Shown: one piece after another, positions 10,735-20,771 of the stretch | Layout: every line of letters begins with the position of its first letter | Numbering within the stretch: position 1 is the stretch's first letter | NCBI RefSeq assembly: GCF_007990935.1 | Contig: NZ_BJXJ01000017.1 | Coordinates: 30,733 to 94,732, forward strand | DNA length: 64,000 bases | Direction of reading: 5' to 3' | Source of the DNA: Vibrio sagamiensis NBRC 104589 | GTDB taxonomy: Bacteria > Pseudomonadota > Gammaproteobacteria > Enterobacterales > Vibrionaceae | Made by a program: the position numbers and the translations under genes | Notes under the pieces: generated by a model | The model's database searches: none | What the model was told of the DNA's origin: nothing | What the model saw: the letters and a program-made list of their open reading frames with translations, nothing else

Positions 10735-10817
10735 AACCGTGTTCATGATGGTGCAGTTTTTTATAACAATGCAGTCAAAAAAACATTAAATAATTGATAA
10801 TAAAGAGATATATTAAT

Positions 10818-10832
10818 TGGCACAGTTTTAGC
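10818..10832 (+). promoter_or_regulatory. Sigma-54 promoter of glnA
   Basis: TGGCAC-N5-TAGC matches the -24/-12 consensus TGGCAC-N5-TTGC, with the invariant GG and GC pairs correctly spaced. The predicted start near 10844 leaves a leader of about 105 nt before glnA. Confidence 0.8.
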
Positions 10833-10948
10833 TTTACAGAGTCAGCATCGATTAATGACAGATTAAAAATATTAATCAATGCTAGATTTAACCCTTGTTT
10901 CCCTATAACAAGTTACTACCGCTTTAATAACACTGGAGGTTATCCAAG

Positions 10949-12358
10949 ATGTCAGTAGAAAATGTTTTATCGCTGATCCAAGAAAACGAAGTTAAGTTTG
11001 TGGACTTACGTTTCACAGATACAAAAGGTAAAGAGCAGCATATCTCAATCCCTGCTCACCAAATTGATACTGATTTCTTCGAGGAAGGCAAAATGTTCGA
11101 TGGTTCCTCCGTTGCAGGCTGGAAAGGCATTAACGAATCAGACATGGTTATGATGCCAGATGCCTCTTCTGCGGTGCTTGACCCATTCACTGAAGATGCC
11201 ACGCTAAACATTCGTTGTGATATCCTAGAGCCTGCAACAATGCAAGGCTATGACCGCGATCCTCGTTCTATCGCCAAGCGTGCAGAAGACTTCATGCGTT
11301 CAACAGGCATTGCCGACACCGTACTTATCGGCCCTGAGCCAGAATTCTTCCTATTTGATGATGTGAAGTTCTCAACAGACATGTCAGGCTCTTTCTTCAA
11401 AATTGACGACGTAGAAGCAGCGTGGAACACAGGTTCTGATTACGAAGAAGGTAACAAAGGTCACCGCCCAGGCATTAAAGGAGGCTACTTCCCAGTTGCT
11501 CCTGTCGATTCATCTCAAGATATTCGTTCTGCTATGTGCCTAGTCATGGAAGAAATGGGCCTTGTGGTTGAAGCGCACCACCATGAAGTAGCAACGGCAG
11601 GTCAAAACGAAATCGCTACTCGTTTCAATACGCTAACCACTAAAGCTGACGAAATCCAAATCTACAAGTACGTGGTGCACAACGTTGCTCACGCATTTGG
11701 TAAGACAGCGACATTCATGCCTAAACCACTTGTTGGTGATAACGGCAGCGGTATGCACGTTCACCAATCTTTAGCAAAAGACGGTGTGAACCTATTTGCT
11801 GGTGATAAATACGGCGGTCTATCCGAGATGGCGCTTTACTACATCGGCGGCATCATCAAGCACGCACGCGCCATCAACGCATTTGCTAACCCATCGACTA
11901 ACTCGTACAAGCGTCTTGTACCAGGCTTCGAAGCGCCAGTTATGCTCGCCTACTCAGCACGTAATCGTTCTGCTTCTATCCGCATCCCAGTAGTACCAAG
12001 CCCGAAAGCACGCCGTATCGAAGTGCGTTTCGGTGACCCAGCAGCTAACCCATACCTAGCGTTCGCGGCAATGCTAATGGCTGGTCTTGATGGCATTAAG
12101 AACAAGATCCACCCTGGCGAAGCGATGGACAAAGACCTTTACGACCTACCAGCTGAAGAAGCAGCAGAGATACCAACAGTTGCATACTCACTGAAAGATG
12201 CACTAGAAGAACTCAGCATTGACCGTGAGTTCTTAACGGCAGGCGGCGTATTCTCTGATGACTTTATCGATTCTTACATTGCATTGAAAGAGCAAGATGT
12301 TGAACGCGTCAATATGACCACTCACCCTCTGGAGTTTGAACTGTACTACTCTGTGTAA
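10949..12358 (+). CDS. glnA: Glutamine synthetase, type I
   Basis: ATP-dependent synthesis of glutamine from glutamate and ammonia, the central ammonium-assimilation enzyme; the family forms dodecamers. The 469-aa protein carries [13 protein letters not shown] near residue 50, the catalytic [10 protein letters not shown] segment, and the adenylylation site Y398 in DLYDLPAEE, so it should be controlled by GlnE. GGAGG precedes the ATG. Upstream lie a sigma-54 promoter and NtrC site; downstream a terminator and then glnL-glnG, the conserved glnALG arrangement. Confidence 0.99.
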   Translation: MSVENVLSLIQENEVKFVDLRFTDTKGKEQHISIPAHQIDTDFFEEGKMFDGSSVAGWKGINESDMVMMPDASSAVLDPFTEDATLNIRCDILEPATMQGYDRDPRSIAKRAEDFMRSTGIADTVLIGPEPEFFLFDDVKFSTDMSGSFFKIDDVEAAWNTGSDYEEGNKGHRPGIKGGYFPVAPVDSSQDIRSAMCLVMEEMGLVVEAHHHEVATAGQNEIATRFNTLTTKADEIQIYKYVVHNVAHAFGKTATFMPKPLVGDNGSGMHVHQSLAKDGVNLFAGDKYGGLSEMALYYIGGIIKHARAINAFANPSTNSYKRLVPGFEAPVMLAYSARNRSASIRIPVVPSPKARRIEVRFGDPAANPYLAFAAMLMAGLDGIKNKIHPGEAMDKDLYDLPAEEAAEIPTVAYSLKDALEELSIDREFLTAGGVFSDDFIDSYIALKEQDVERVNMTTHPLEFELYYSV

Positions 12359-12419
12359 CCTTGCTGTAGTGTCACTACTCAAAGTACTAGTGCCACAGCT
12401 CAAGGTATAGATACCATTT

Positions 12420-12449
12420 AAGGCTCGCCAGTTTGGTGGGCCTTTTTTG
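12420..12449 (+). terminator. Terminator after glnA
   Basis: Stem GGCTCGCC / GGTGGGCC (with wobble pairs) followed by six T residues. It explains how glnA can be expressed well above glnLG. Confidence 0.75.
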
Positions 12450-12599
12450 CACAGTCTTATCGATTCTCTATATATCAGCACAACAGATCATCATATGAAG
12501 ACCTCAAAGCAGTATCACCAGCAAATAAAGTCCTGAAGAGAGTCAGTGTGAACATTTCACTTTTTCTTATCGAGTCTATTTGTCATACTTAATTTGCAT

Positions 12600-12616
12600 T
12601 GCACCAACTTGGTGCG
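12600..12616 (+). promoter_or_regulatory. NtrC-binding site before glnL
   Basis: TGCACCAACTTGGTGCG matches the NtrC dyad at 16 of 17 positions if the centre is free, 31 bp before the glnL start codon. In E. coli a site at this position represses the glnL promoter; the same role is inferred here. Confidence 0.78.
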
Positions 12617-12646
12617 CAGAGGTTTAACAACTCACAAGGACGTTAT

Positions 12647-13693
12647 GTGGATATCAATCTTTCAGATGTAATTCTCACTAACATGGTTACTGCAACCCTG
12701 ATTCTGGATGATCAGTTAACCGTTCACTACGCAAATCCAGCCGCAGAGCTGTTGTTTGCACAAAGTGCGAAGCGTCTTATTGAGCAATCACTCTCACAAT
12801 TAGTTGAGCATGCTTCACTGGACTTAAGCTTGATCACTCAACCTTTACAAAGTGGCCAAAGCATTACCGACAGTGATGTGACCTTTATTGTCGATGGCCG
12901 ACCACTGATGCTCGAAGTGACCATCAGTCCAGTTACGTGGCAAAAACAACTCATGTTGTTGGTTGAGATGCGCAAAATCGATCAGCAGAGACGCTTGACC
13001 CAAGAACTCAACCAACATGCACAAAGGCAAGCTGCAAAACTCCTTGTACGCGGATTAGCTCATGAAATCAAAAACCCGTTAGGCGGCCTGCGCGGTGCGG
13101 CTCAGCTTTTAGAAAAACAGTTACCCGACCCGAGCCTTAATGAATATACTCAAATCATTATTGAGCAGGCCGACCGTTTAAGAGTGCTAGTCGACCGATT
13201 ACTCGGGCCACAAAAACCGGGCAAGAAAAAGCCACAAAACCTACACCAAATATTGGAAAAAGTCCGTCAATTGATCGAGTTAGAATCGCATAAGACAATC
13301 GACATTGAGCGTGATTATGACCCAAGTTTGCCAGAAATTTTGATGGATGCAGACCAGATTGAGCAAGCCATGTTGAATATTGTGCGTAACGCAGCACAAG
13401 TCCTAACCGAACAACAAGAAAGAAAAATTACGTTAAAAACCAGAACCGTTCATCAAGCGAATATCCACGGGCAACGCTGCAAACTTGCTGCAAAAATTGA
13501 GATTACCGACAATGGTCCTGGCATTGCACCAGAGCTCAAAGATACCTTGTTCTACCCAATGGTGAGTGGTCGTCAAGGAGGCACTGGCCTTGGATTATCA
13601 ATCGCACAAGACATGCTCGATCAGCATCATGGCAAGATAGATGTTGAAAGTTGGCCAGGCCAAACAAGATTTACTATTCACTTACCGATATAA
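12647..13693 (+). CDS. glnL: Nitrogen regulation sensor kinase NtrB
   Basis: Cytosolic histidine kinase/phosphatase (348 aa) that controls NtrC phosphorylation in response to PII. An N-terminal PAS domain (about 5-115) is followed by the H-box AHEIKNPLGGL with His139, the same position as in E. coli, and the ATPase N, G1 and G2 boxes (NIVRNAAQ, DNGPGI, GGTGLGL). I chose GTG at 12647 because AAGGA lies 6 nt upstream; the open frame to 12599 runs into the NtrC site. glnG follows after 22 bp. Confidence 0.95.
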   Translation: MDINLSDVILTNMVTATLILDDQLTVHYANPAAELLFAQSAKRLIEQSLSQLVEHASLDLSLITQPLQSGQSITDSDVTFIVDGRPLMLEVTISPVTWQKQLMLLVEMRKIDQQRRLTQELNQHAQRQAAKLLVRGLAHEIKNPLGGLRGAAQLLEKQLPDPSLNEYTQIIIEQADRLRVLVDRLLGPQKPGKKKPQNLHQILEKVRQLIELESHKTIDIERDYDPSLPEILMDADQIEQAMLNIVRNAAQVLTEQQERKITLKTRTVHQANIHGQRCKLAAKIEITDNGPGIAPELKDTLFYPMVSGRQGGTGLGLSIAQDMLDQHHGKIDVESWPGQTRFTIHLPI

Positions 13694-13715
13694 AACACAG
13701 CGGAGATTTATACAT

Positions 13716-15155
13716 ATGACTAAGGGGTATGTTTGGGTCGTTGATGACGACAGTTCCATTCGCTGGGTTATGGAGAAGACGCTCTCGAGTGCCAATATTA
13801 AATGTGAAACTTACGCGAATAGTGAAAGCGTTCTTGTGGCTCTAGAACGCGAAGTGCCTGACGTTTTAGTCTCAGATATTCGTATGCCAGGCATCGATGG
13901 CTTAGAGCTATTAAAACAGGTTCAACACCGTTACCCTGACTTACCTGTGATCATCATGACTGCTCATTCCGATTTAGATGCAGCGGTCAATGCTTACCAA
14001 AAAGGCGCATTTGAGTACCTGCCCAAACCCTTCGATATAGATGAAGCGCTCAACTTAGTCGAGCGAGCGATTGCACATTGCCAAGAAACGAAACGTGAAC
14101 ACACTCAAAGCACCGATTTAAAACAAGATACACCTGAAATCATCGGTGAAGCACCAGCAATGCAAGAGGTATTTCGAGCTATTGGTCGTTTATCACGCTC
14201 CTCGATTTCAGTGCTGATTAATGGCGAATCAGGAACGGGTAAAGAGCTCGTCGCCCAAGCATTACACCGCCATAGTCCAAGAGCCAACCAACCTTTTATC
14301 GCCCTCAATATGGCAGCCATCCCTAAAGATCTGATCGAATCTGAGTTGTTTGGTCATGAAAAGGGCGCATTTACTGGCGCAAATAGTGTGCGACAGGGCC
14401 GATTCGAGCAAGCCAATGGCGGCACTCTGTTTTTGGATGAAATTGGTGATATGCCACTCGATATCCAAACTCGTTTGTTAAGAGTCTTGGCTGATGGGCA
14501 ATTTTATCGTGTCGGTGGTCATTCCCCAATCAAAGTTGATGTACGTATTATTGCAGCCACTCACCAAAACCTTGAGCTGCGTGTTAAAGAAGGTGACTTT
14601 CGAGAAGATTTATTCCATCGCTTAAACGTGATTCGTGTGCATATCCCCGCTTTAAGGAAGCGTAAACAAGATATTGAACAGTTAGCTCAACATTTCTTAA
14701 TTCGCGCTGCTGATGAGCTTGGTGTCGATGTAAAAGCCCTGCACGCTTCCTCAGTGGAAATACTCAATCAGCTCGATTGGCCAGGTAACGTGCGGCAATT
14801 AGAGAACTTATGTCGTTGGTTAACCGTGATGGCAAGCGGGAGCGAGGTTCTTCCTAGTGATTTACCAAACGAGCTTATGGAAGAGCAAAAGGACTCACGA
14901 ACAATTGAAGAGCACAGTTGGCAAACTCAACTCGCGTCTTGGGCTCGCACAGCATTAAACGAAGGGGATACCGAACTGCTTACTTATGCTCTGCCAGAAT
15001 TCGAACGCATTTTACTCGAAGCCGCTCTAGAACATACCAAAGGTCACAAGCAAGATGCTGCTAAGGCTCTTGGCTGGGGAAGAAATACACTCACTCGTAA
15101 ACTCAAAGAACTGTATAAAACCTCTGCGCTCAGTGGATACTCAAACCCTCTGTAG
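13716..15155 (+). CDS. glnG: Nitrogen regulation response regulator NtrC
   Basis: Sigma-54-dependent enhancer-binding activator (479 aa). Receiver domain with phospho-acceptor D54 in SDIRMPG; AAA+ domain with Walker A GESGTGKE, the sigma-54-contacting GAFTGA loop and LFLDEIGD Walker B; C-terminal Fis-type helix-turn-helix ([19 protein letters not shown]). The ATG at 13716 is used; the frame is open further upstream but that would overlap glnL by 53 bp. Two NtrC-type sites in this window (upstream of glnA and of glnL) are its likely targets. Confidence 0.98.
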   Translation: MTKGYVWVVDDDSSIRWVMEKTLSSANIKCETYANSESVLVALEREVPDVLVSDIRMPGIDGLELLKQVQHRYPDLPVIIMTAHSDLDAAVNAYQKGAFEYLPKPFDIDEALNLVERAIAHCQETKREHTQSTDLKQDTPEIIGEAPAMQEVFRAIGRLSRSSISVLINGESGTGKELVAQALHRHSPRANQPFIALNMAAIPKDLIESELFGHEKGAFTGANSVRQGRFEQANGGTLFLDEIGDMPLDIQTRLLRVLADGQFYRVGGHSPIKVDVRIIAATHQNLELRVKEGDFREDLFHRLNVIRVHIPALRKRKQDIEQLAQHFLIRAADELGVDVKALHASSVEILNQLDWPGNVRQLENLCRWLTVMASGSEVLPSDLPNELMEEQKDSRTIEEHSWQTQLASWARTALNEGDTELLTYALPEFERILLEAALEHTKGHKQDAAKALGWGRNTLTRKLKELYKTSALSGYSNPL

Positions 15156-15532
15156 AAGGAAGGAAGACCTCAGCTCTTCGGCGAGATGCTGCCCCAAATA
15201 ACGGCAAGATGCTTAAGACAAGTCGAGCATCTTGAGGTTACTTAGCTATATAAGCAATGCATCAATAAGTTGAATTACTCAATGTCGCTCATCAATACCA
15301 GCAATAAGCACCTTGCTGCATCAAACAATCACGCCTAGCAACATCTTCTATTAACACTGACAAAAAAGTCACAAACAGAGGGGAAATTCCCTACATCATA
15401 CTGACAATTTTAGCCAGTGTTCTTTATAATTATACCCAGTGACGCTTTACAGTGACTTAAACTCATTCAGTTAATGGCATTTGAGAATATTTAGAAACGT
15501 GCTGGTTAACAACACTGACTTGGACCAACTTC
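15156..15532. other. glnG-add intergenic gap with a partial repeat
   Basis: A 377-bp gap. It holds a short inverted repeat (CAAGATGCT / AGCATCTTG, about 15205-15234) continuing into TTGAGGTTACTTAGCTATA, a degraded copy of the palindromic repeat seen complete at 46841-46917. The remainder presumably carries the add promoter, but I could not assign boxes. Confidence 0.45.
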
Positions 15533-16537
15533 ATGATAACTAAAAATCTACCTCTTACCGATTTGCATCGCCACCTTGATGGCAACATTCGCACCAAGAC
15601 CATTTTAGAACTTGGCCAACAGTTTGGTATTGCTCTCCCTGCTTACGATGTTGAGTCACTGACTCCTCATGTACAAATTGTTGAAGCAGAGCCCTCTTTG
15701 GTGGCGTTTTTGTCAAAACTTGACTGGGGAGTTGCAGTACTTGGTGATTTGGATGCATGCCGAAGAGTCGCCTATGAAAATGTCGAAGACGCATTGAACG
15801 CTCAAATCGATTATGCCGAGCTGCGTTTCTCACCTTACTATATGGCTATGAAGCACTCATTGCCAATTGCTGGTGTTGTTGAAGCTGTCGTTGATGGTGT
15901 CCAATCCGGTATGCGTGATTTTGGCGTAAAAGCCAACTTGATTGGCATCATGAGCCGCACTTTTGGCACCAACGCCTGCCAACAAGAGCTGGATGCGATC
16001 TTAAGCCAAAAAGACCAAATCGTTGCCGTGGATCTAGCTGGAGATGAGCTTGGCCAACCTGGTGAGCTTTTTGTTTCTCACTTCAAACAAGTTCGCGATG
16101 CGGGCCTTAACGTGACCGTTCACGCTGGAGAGGCCGCTGGAGCAGAAAGCATGTGGCAAGCAATCCATGAACTTGGTGCAACACGTATCGGCCACGGAGT
16201 GAAAGCTATCCATGACCCTAAACTGATGGATTACCTTGCAGAAAACCGCATTGGTATTGAGTCTTGCCTGACCTCAAACTTTCAAACCAGTACCGTTGAG
16301 TCTCTGGCCAACCACCCTATAAAACAGTTCCTTGATCGCGGCGTACTGGCCTGTTTGAACACCGATGATCCCGCGGTAGAAGGCATCGAGTTACCCTACG
16401 AATACGAAGTTGCGGCACCAGCCGCTGGCCTCACTCAAGCGCAAATCCGTCAGGCACAAATCAATGGCCTAGACCTTGCTTTCTTAACTGACAGCGAAAA
16501 AGCAGCACTGAAAGAAAAAGTAAAAGATCGCGCATAA
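15533..16537 (+). CDS. add: Adenosine deaminase
   Basis: Zinc-dependent hydrolase (334 aa) that deaminates adenosine and deoxyadenosine to inosine and deoxyinosine in purine salvage. Metal ligands in LHRHLDGN (near residue 12), the [10 protein letters not shown] motif with His and Glu, and the C-terminal LNTDDPAV motif with the catalytic/metal Asp are all present. Length fits the bacterial family. It stands alone between glnG and a bidirectional terminator. Confidence 0.96.
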   Translation: MITKNLPLTDLHRHLDGNIRTKTILELGQQFGIALPAYDVESLTPHVQIVEAEPSLVAFLSKLDWGVAVLGDLDACRRVAYENVEDALNAQIDYAELRFSPYYMAMKHSLPIAGVVEAVVDGVQSGMRDFGVKANLIGIMSRTFGTNACQQELDAILSQKDQIVAVDLAGDELGQPGELFVSHFKQVRDAGLNVTVHAGEAAGAESMWQAIHELGATRIGHGVKAIHDPKLMDYLAENRIGIESCLTSNFQTSTVESLANHPIKQFLDRGVLACLNTDDPAVEGIELPYEYEVAAPAAGLTQAQIRQAQINGLDLAFLTDSEKAALKEKVKDRA

Positions 16538-16626
16538 CAATAGACCCAATTCACCGCGAGGTGCCGTGTTCAGCAAGACAAACTTAGCTCTCACCACCTA
16601 AAGGTGTAAGGGGTTTAAAGCAGAAA

Positions 16627-16656
16627 ATAAAATGCCAGCGGTTGCTGGCATTTTTG
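16627..16656. terminator. Bidirectional terminator between add and hemN
   Basis: AAAATGCCAGC / GCTGGCATTTTT stem with a short loop, placed between two convergent genes. Confidence 0.88.
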
Positions 16657-16705
16657 ATGAAAGCGCGCAGATCAGAAACCTTGGCTGCACGAGAGCTGGT
16701 TGGGT

Positions 16706-18097
16706 TTAGATCACTCGGGAAAACTGTTGCTGACGGGCTTTGATACGTAAGTATTTATCAAAGCTCATGCAGATATTACGGATCAATAACCGGCCACGTA
16801 ATGTCACTCGGATTTCGTTCTCATCCATTTCAACTAACTGGTCATTAATAAAAGTGGCCAACAACGCTAAGTCTTCTTGGAAATAATGCTCAAACTGCAC
16901 GCCAAATTCAGCTTCAATCACTTTTTTATCTAACTTAAAATTGCAAATCAGCTGTTTGATGACTTCTCTACGTAGTAAGTCATCTTGGTCTAGAGACACA
17001 CCCTTCCATAACGCATGGCGTAATTCGTCGACTTGGGCATAGTATTTTTTCAATTCCTTCTGATTCTGAGCATAAACATCACCAATCATAGAAATTGCCG
17101 AGACACCGAAGCCCACCAGATCACATTCACCTTGAGTGGTATAGCCTTGGAAATTACGATGCAGAATACCCTCTCGTTGCGCAATTGCCAACTCATCATC
17201 AGGCTTAGCAAAGTGATCCATACCAATGAATTGGTAACCAGCCTCAGTTAATGAAGTAATGGTTTCCTGTAAGATCGCCATTTTCTCTTGCGCTTGTGGT
17301 AAATCTTCCTCTTTGATCTTGCGTTGAGCAGCAAAAAGTTGAGGCATATGAGCATAATTAAATATCGACAAGCGCCCTGGCTGCATCGTTAATACTTTTT
17401 CCAATGTTTGAGCAAACGACGCTTTGGTCTGTTTAGGTAATCCGTAGATTAAATCCAAGTTAGTTGAACGAAAGCCAAGTGCTTTAGCATGCTCAACTAA
17501 AGCAAAAATAAAGTCTTCATCTTGCTCACGGTTGACCAGCTTCTGCACTTCTTTATTAAAGTCTTGGACACCAATACTTAAACGGTTGAAGCCTTCACTA
17601 CGGAGGTGATCTAATAGTGTCAACTCAATTTCGCGAGGATCCACTTCAATACTGATTTCAGCTTCAGTATCGAAGGTGAATTCCTGACGTAATAAATTCA
17701 TCAAACGGGTAATTTGCTGTGCCGACAGAAAAGTCGGAGTCCCACCCCCAAAATGCAATTGTGTAACCATTCTTCCCGCCAGTAACGCCGCACGTTGACG
17801 AATTTCATGTTCGAGAGCATCAAGATATTGGTCTGCTTTGTGTGCGTGACGAGTGATAACTTTATTACAACCACAGTAGTAACAAAGCTGATGACAAAAA
17901 GGGATATGAATGTATAACGACAATGGCCGCTCTGGATATTGAGTACACGCCATATCGTAATCTGAAATGGTAAATGCTTCATGAAACTCCAAAGCCGTCG
18001 GGTATGAAGTATAGCGAGGACCTGAATAATTGTATTTATTCAAGATCTCTTGATCCCAGACAATTTGCTGTTTCGATTCAGTAACTTGATTCGACAT
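16706..18097 (-). CDS. hemN: Oxygen-independent coproporphyrinogen III oxidase
   Basis: Radical SAM enzyme (463 aa) that oxidatively decarboxylates coproporphyrinogen III to protoporphyrinogen IX without oxygen, in haem synthesis. The iron-sulphur motif is FCHQLCYYCGC (CxxxCxxC with the following C) near residue 60, with the SAM-binding GGGTPTFL. The N-terminal YSGPRYTSYPTA segment is specific for true HemN rather than HemW. I chose the ATG at 18097, with GGAAAG 7 nt upstream, over an in-frame TTG at 18118. It lies close to glnLG as in E. coli. Confidence 0.97.
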   Translation of the reverse strand: MSNQVTESKQQIVWDQEILNKYNYSGPRYTSYPTALEFHEAFTISDYDMACTQYPERPLSLYIHIPFCHQLCYYCGCNKVITRHAHKADQYLDALEHEIRQRAALLAGRMVTQLHFGGGTPTFLSAQQITRLMNLLRQEFTFDTEAEISIEVDPREIELTLLDHLRSEGFNRLSIGVQDFNKEVQKLVNREQDEDFIFALVEHAKALGFRSTNLDLIYGLPKQTKASFAQTLEKVLTMQPGRLSIFNYAHMPQLFAAQRKIKEEDLPQAQEKMAILQETITSLTEAGYQFIGMDHFAKPDDELAIAQREGILHRNFQGYTTQGECDLVGFGVSAISMIGDVYAQNQKELKKYYAQVDELRHALWKGVSLDQDDLLRREVIKQLICNFKLDKKVIEAEFGVQFEHYFQEDLALLATFINDQLVEMDENEIRVTLRGRLLIRNICMSFDKYLRIKARQQQFSRVI

Positions 18098-18278
18098 GAT
18101 GATACTTTCCGTTAACAACAGGGAGACAGAGGCTACCCAAAAATTCAGAGTGTATTGTGGCTAATACAACATTAACTACCATACTTAACAGTGGCATTTT
18201 TTTCACTAAAAAACCACAGAACTGCCAGCAGGATCACAGGCTCCTCAAATACAATAAAATTGCCATTAAGGAATATAA

Positions 18279-18767
18279 CTAGACTATCTTGATATCAATT
18301 TTATCATTCAAAGGCTGAATGTTTTTTTGCAATATTTTAAGCTCTTCAATAACCGCATCATTTAAGCGCGTTTCTGCCTTGTGACGCGTCAAATTTTGCT
18401 GCATTCGCTCTTTTTTGGCTAACTGCTGACGCTCTTCACCACGAGCCATATCTTTCACCGTGTGAAAGAGCTCAGAAATAGCGGGATAAGTGTTATCAAA
18501 GTCAACACGCCTCTCACCTTGCACATAATCCATAATGTTATACACACGGATACTGATTTCGGATAAATCACATTGACCTTGTATACCAGCTTGGCAAAGC
18601 GTATAAACGTTTTCAAAAATATTCGAGTTACGTTTATCTATCGCCAATTTTTGATGTCTAAGCTGCAACTCCTTTTGCCTTTTCAATTGCAGAAGAAGGT
18701 AACCTGCATAAGAAGCCAGCGCGATAATAATCACAGCACCTGCAGTCGCTAATAAGGTTACGTTCAT
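18279..18767 (-). CDS. DUF2489 domain membrane protein
   Basis: Protein of 162 aa with one N-terminal membrane segment (about residues 3-25) followed by a charged cytoplasmic or periplasmic domain matching the DUF2489 pattern. The ATG at 18767 is preceded by AAGGA and lies 7 bp after the yihI stop, so the two genes are probably co-transcribed and coupled; the frame is open to 18833 but that overlaps yihI. Function unknown. Confidence 0.85.
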   Translation of the reverse strand: MNVTLLATAGAVIIIALASYAGYLLLQLKRQKELQLRHQKLAIDKRNSNIFENVYTLCQAGIQGQCDLSEISIRVYNIMDYVQGERRVDFDNTYPAISELFHTVKDMARGEERQQLAKKERMQQNLTRHKAETRLNDAVIEELKILQKNIQPLNDKIDIKIV

Positions 18768-18774
18768 GGATGAA

Positions 18775-19314
18775 TTATCCTTTATAATCGTCGAAATTGA
18801 TGTCTTCGAAATCTGACAGCAAGTCATCGTCATTACGAGTGCCTTTTGCCACAGTAAAGTCCTCTTCTTCTTGCTCAGGCCCCAACAAGCCTAATTGATT
18901 CATCAGTACTTCAATACGGTCAAGTTTCTCATCAACATATTTCTGCAAACCTGTTCCCAAGTTTTCGCCCGCCTCAATGCGATCGAGCAATACGTTAAGT
19001 TGAGCGTCATTTTCCAGCATTTCTAACTCTTGCTGAGCAGACAAACGGCGCTCTTGCTTAGTCATTTTCTTTACTGGTTCAACAATTAACGGAATCTTTT
19101 TCTTGCTGCCCAAACGCGGATCGCGATTTTGCGCGGCGGATTGCTTCTTCTGCTCGTTGACATCAGAATTACGACTGCCTTGCTTAAGACCTTTGCGTTT
19201 TTTAGCACGCTTACGTAAACGGCCTTCAACATCAGATTCTGTACGATTACGAGTGACAATAAACTCAGGTGCGCCTGCGGCTCCTGGCTTCCTAGATTTT
19301 TTACTACGGCTCAT
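18775..19314 (-). CDS. yihI: Der GTPase-activating protein YihI
   Basis: Protein of 179 aa. YihI stimulates the GTPase activity of Der (EngA) and so modulates 50S ribosome assembly. The N-terminal third is strongly basic and disordered (SRSKKSRKPG, RKRAKKRKGLKQG); the middle has the conserved KKMTKQERRLSAQQELEMLE helix, and the C-terminus is acidic (EDINFDD). Its ATG overlaps the stop codon of the upstream methyltransferase gene by one base, indicating coupling. Presence between hemN and engB is conserved with E. coli. Confidence 0.93.
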   Translation of the reverse strand: MSRSKKSRKPGAAGAPEFIVTRNRTESDVEGRLRKRAKKRKGLKQGSRNSDVNEQKKQSAAQNRDPRLGSKKKIPLIVEPVKKMTKQERRLSAQQELEMLENDAQLNVLLDRIEAGENLGTGLQKYVDEKLDRIEVLMNQLGLLGPEQEEEDFTVAKGTRNDDDLLSDFEDINFDDYKG

Positions 19315-19952
19315 TACTGGGGCTTCCTCAGTAAAATTACATCATTACCAATAAATTCGAGTTCGAGATTATCTCGCTCAGCTAGGAACTGGAATGTTTC
19401 ACGGCTGAAGAATGCTACATGAGTGAGATCATTCTTATAATGCCATGTTTGAAAGGCTTCTTTACTCATAACCAATTTGGTCATGACGCCAATCCAGCCT
19501 CCTGGCTTAACTAAATTCAACCATTGCTTCCACACCACATCGGGGTGGTAGAGGTGTTCTATCACCTCTGTTGCTGTCATGAAATCATACTGCTTTTCTA
19601 ACACCGACGTATCTGGGTGGTAGTAAAGGTCATACAATGCCATATCATGGCCCACTTGCTCTAACATGAGAGACAGGGTTGGGCCAGGTCCACAACCAAA
19701 GTCAATCCCTTTGGAGTGTGGACAAATTCGTGCCGCCATTGGCTCAGCTATCCTCGACAAAAAACGTCGATATCCCATATCTTCAGGATTGTTCTCATGC
19801 AGATCATAGTGTGCTTTTTCTGTTTCCGCATCCAAGCGTTGACTTGGGTTGACGAAAACTAACTGACACCTTGTACATTGGAGGTATACTCGATTCGTAT
19901 CTTCAATGTAATATTCCGTGCGCTGATTCTGGCATAAAGGGCAAGTATGCAT
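19314..19952 (-). CDS. SAM-dependent methyltransferase with N-terminal zinc ribbon
   Basis: Predicted class I methyltransferase (212 aa). It begins with a CPLC...CTRC zinc-ribbon-like motif (residues 4-7 and 27-30), followed by a Rossmann-type domain with the SAM motif IDFGCGPGP near residue 92 and a TATEVIEHL motif. The combination is common in uncharacterised Methyltransf_23-type proteins. It is first in a three-gene unit with yihI and the DUF2489 gene. The substrate cannot be told from sequence; ribosome- or RNA-linked modification is only a guess from the yihI neighbour. Confidence 0.82.
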   Translation of the reverse strand: MHTCPLCQNQRTEYYIEDTNRVYLQCTRCQLVFVNPSQRLDAETEKAHYDLHENNPEDMGYRRFLSRIAEPMAARICPHSKGIDFGCGPGPTLSLMLEQVGHDMALYDLYYHPDTSVLEKQYDFMTATEVIEHLYHPDVVWKQWLNLVKPGGWIGVMTKLVMSKEAFQTWHYKNDLTHVAFFSRETFQFLAERDNLELEFIGNDVILLRKPQ

Positions 19953-20171
19953 GCTGACTTCCTCAAACAGGGATGCGAAACATACCAGAAAGTGATGCTA
20001 TATTGGAGAGCTCTTGGGTGTTTTTTCAACAATTATTGTCAAAAAAATTATTTTCATTGTCATCAATAATAAAACGATTACAAGATATTTACCTTAGCAC
20101 AACATCATCAAGGCAAGTTAGCTCACTGAGCTCTACATCTTGAAGTTACTGGTTGTAAGGTTTAATGAAGC

Positions 20172-20198
20172 AAAAAAAAACGGCAGATTAGGCTGCCG
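20172..20198 (-). terminator. Terminator of the Csr-type RNA
   Basis: Perfect 6-bp stem CGGCAG / CTGCCG with a 6-nt loop, followed on the minus strand by nine U residues. Confidence 0.88.
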
Positions 20199-20550
20199 AT
20201 TTCTGATTGCTATTGAAAATAGCTAAATAAGGTTGCATCGATAAGATGCTCCAACGATCCTGTTATTTTTTATGCTTTCCCTGCCAGCCATGTTGTTCTT
20301 CATCTTCCTGATGAGTTTTGGCTATCCTTTTACTTCCTGTCTACTGAGCTCTTCCTGAGCTTGATCCTTTTCATTGTCTAAACCATCAGACGAGATGACC
20401 ATCCATATCAAGTAAGCTTCCTACTTACCTTGAGCTCTTTATCGCCACTATTTTTATAAATAGCTCTTCCTTAGCTTGAGTTCTGCTGTTCAGTATCCGT
20501 TGAACAAATACCACTTTACTTCTTTAGCGAAAATCAGCAAGTTAGCCATC
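20172..20550 (-). ncRNA. CsrB/CsrC-family regulatory RNA
   Basis: On the minus strand this stretch holds about a dozen GGA motifs, eight of them AGGA, many set in short hairpins such as GCTCAGGAAGAGC. That is the signature of CsrB/CsrC RNAs, which sequester the translational regulator CsrA. A nine-U terminator closes it. Its place between engB and yihI matches E. coli csrC. A TATAAA -10-like box at 20559-20564 suggests the 5' end near 20550 (inferred), giving about 380 nt. No open reading frame of note is inside. I cannot tell which of the Vibrio csrB/C/D paralogues it is. Confidence 0.85.
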
Positions 20551-20640
20551 TACAATTATTTATAAAAAATTAGCAAACAAATTAAATGTCGATTTATTTC
20601 AATAATTTAAGAGTCAAAAGATAGAATTATCTGATTCAGG

Positions 20641-20658
20641 TATAGCGGATCTCTCACA
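20641..20658 (-). promoter_or_regulatory. Candidate VarA (UvrY/GacA) binding site
   Basis: On the minus strand TGTGAGAGATCCGCTATA matches 14 of 18 positions of the UvrY/GacA-type palindrome, with the left half perfect. It lies about 95 bp upstream of the predicted start of the Csr-type RNA, where the response regulator of the BarA/VarS system is known to act. Confidence 0.55.
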
Positions 20659-20771
20659 AGCTTTAAGCAAGGTCTCTCATTACTGATTATTTTATTATCG
20701 TTTTGTAGTGGGGCAAAGTGCCCCACTACAATTGAGGGTATTGTAGTCAAAAAGAGAGTGAAGATAGATAA

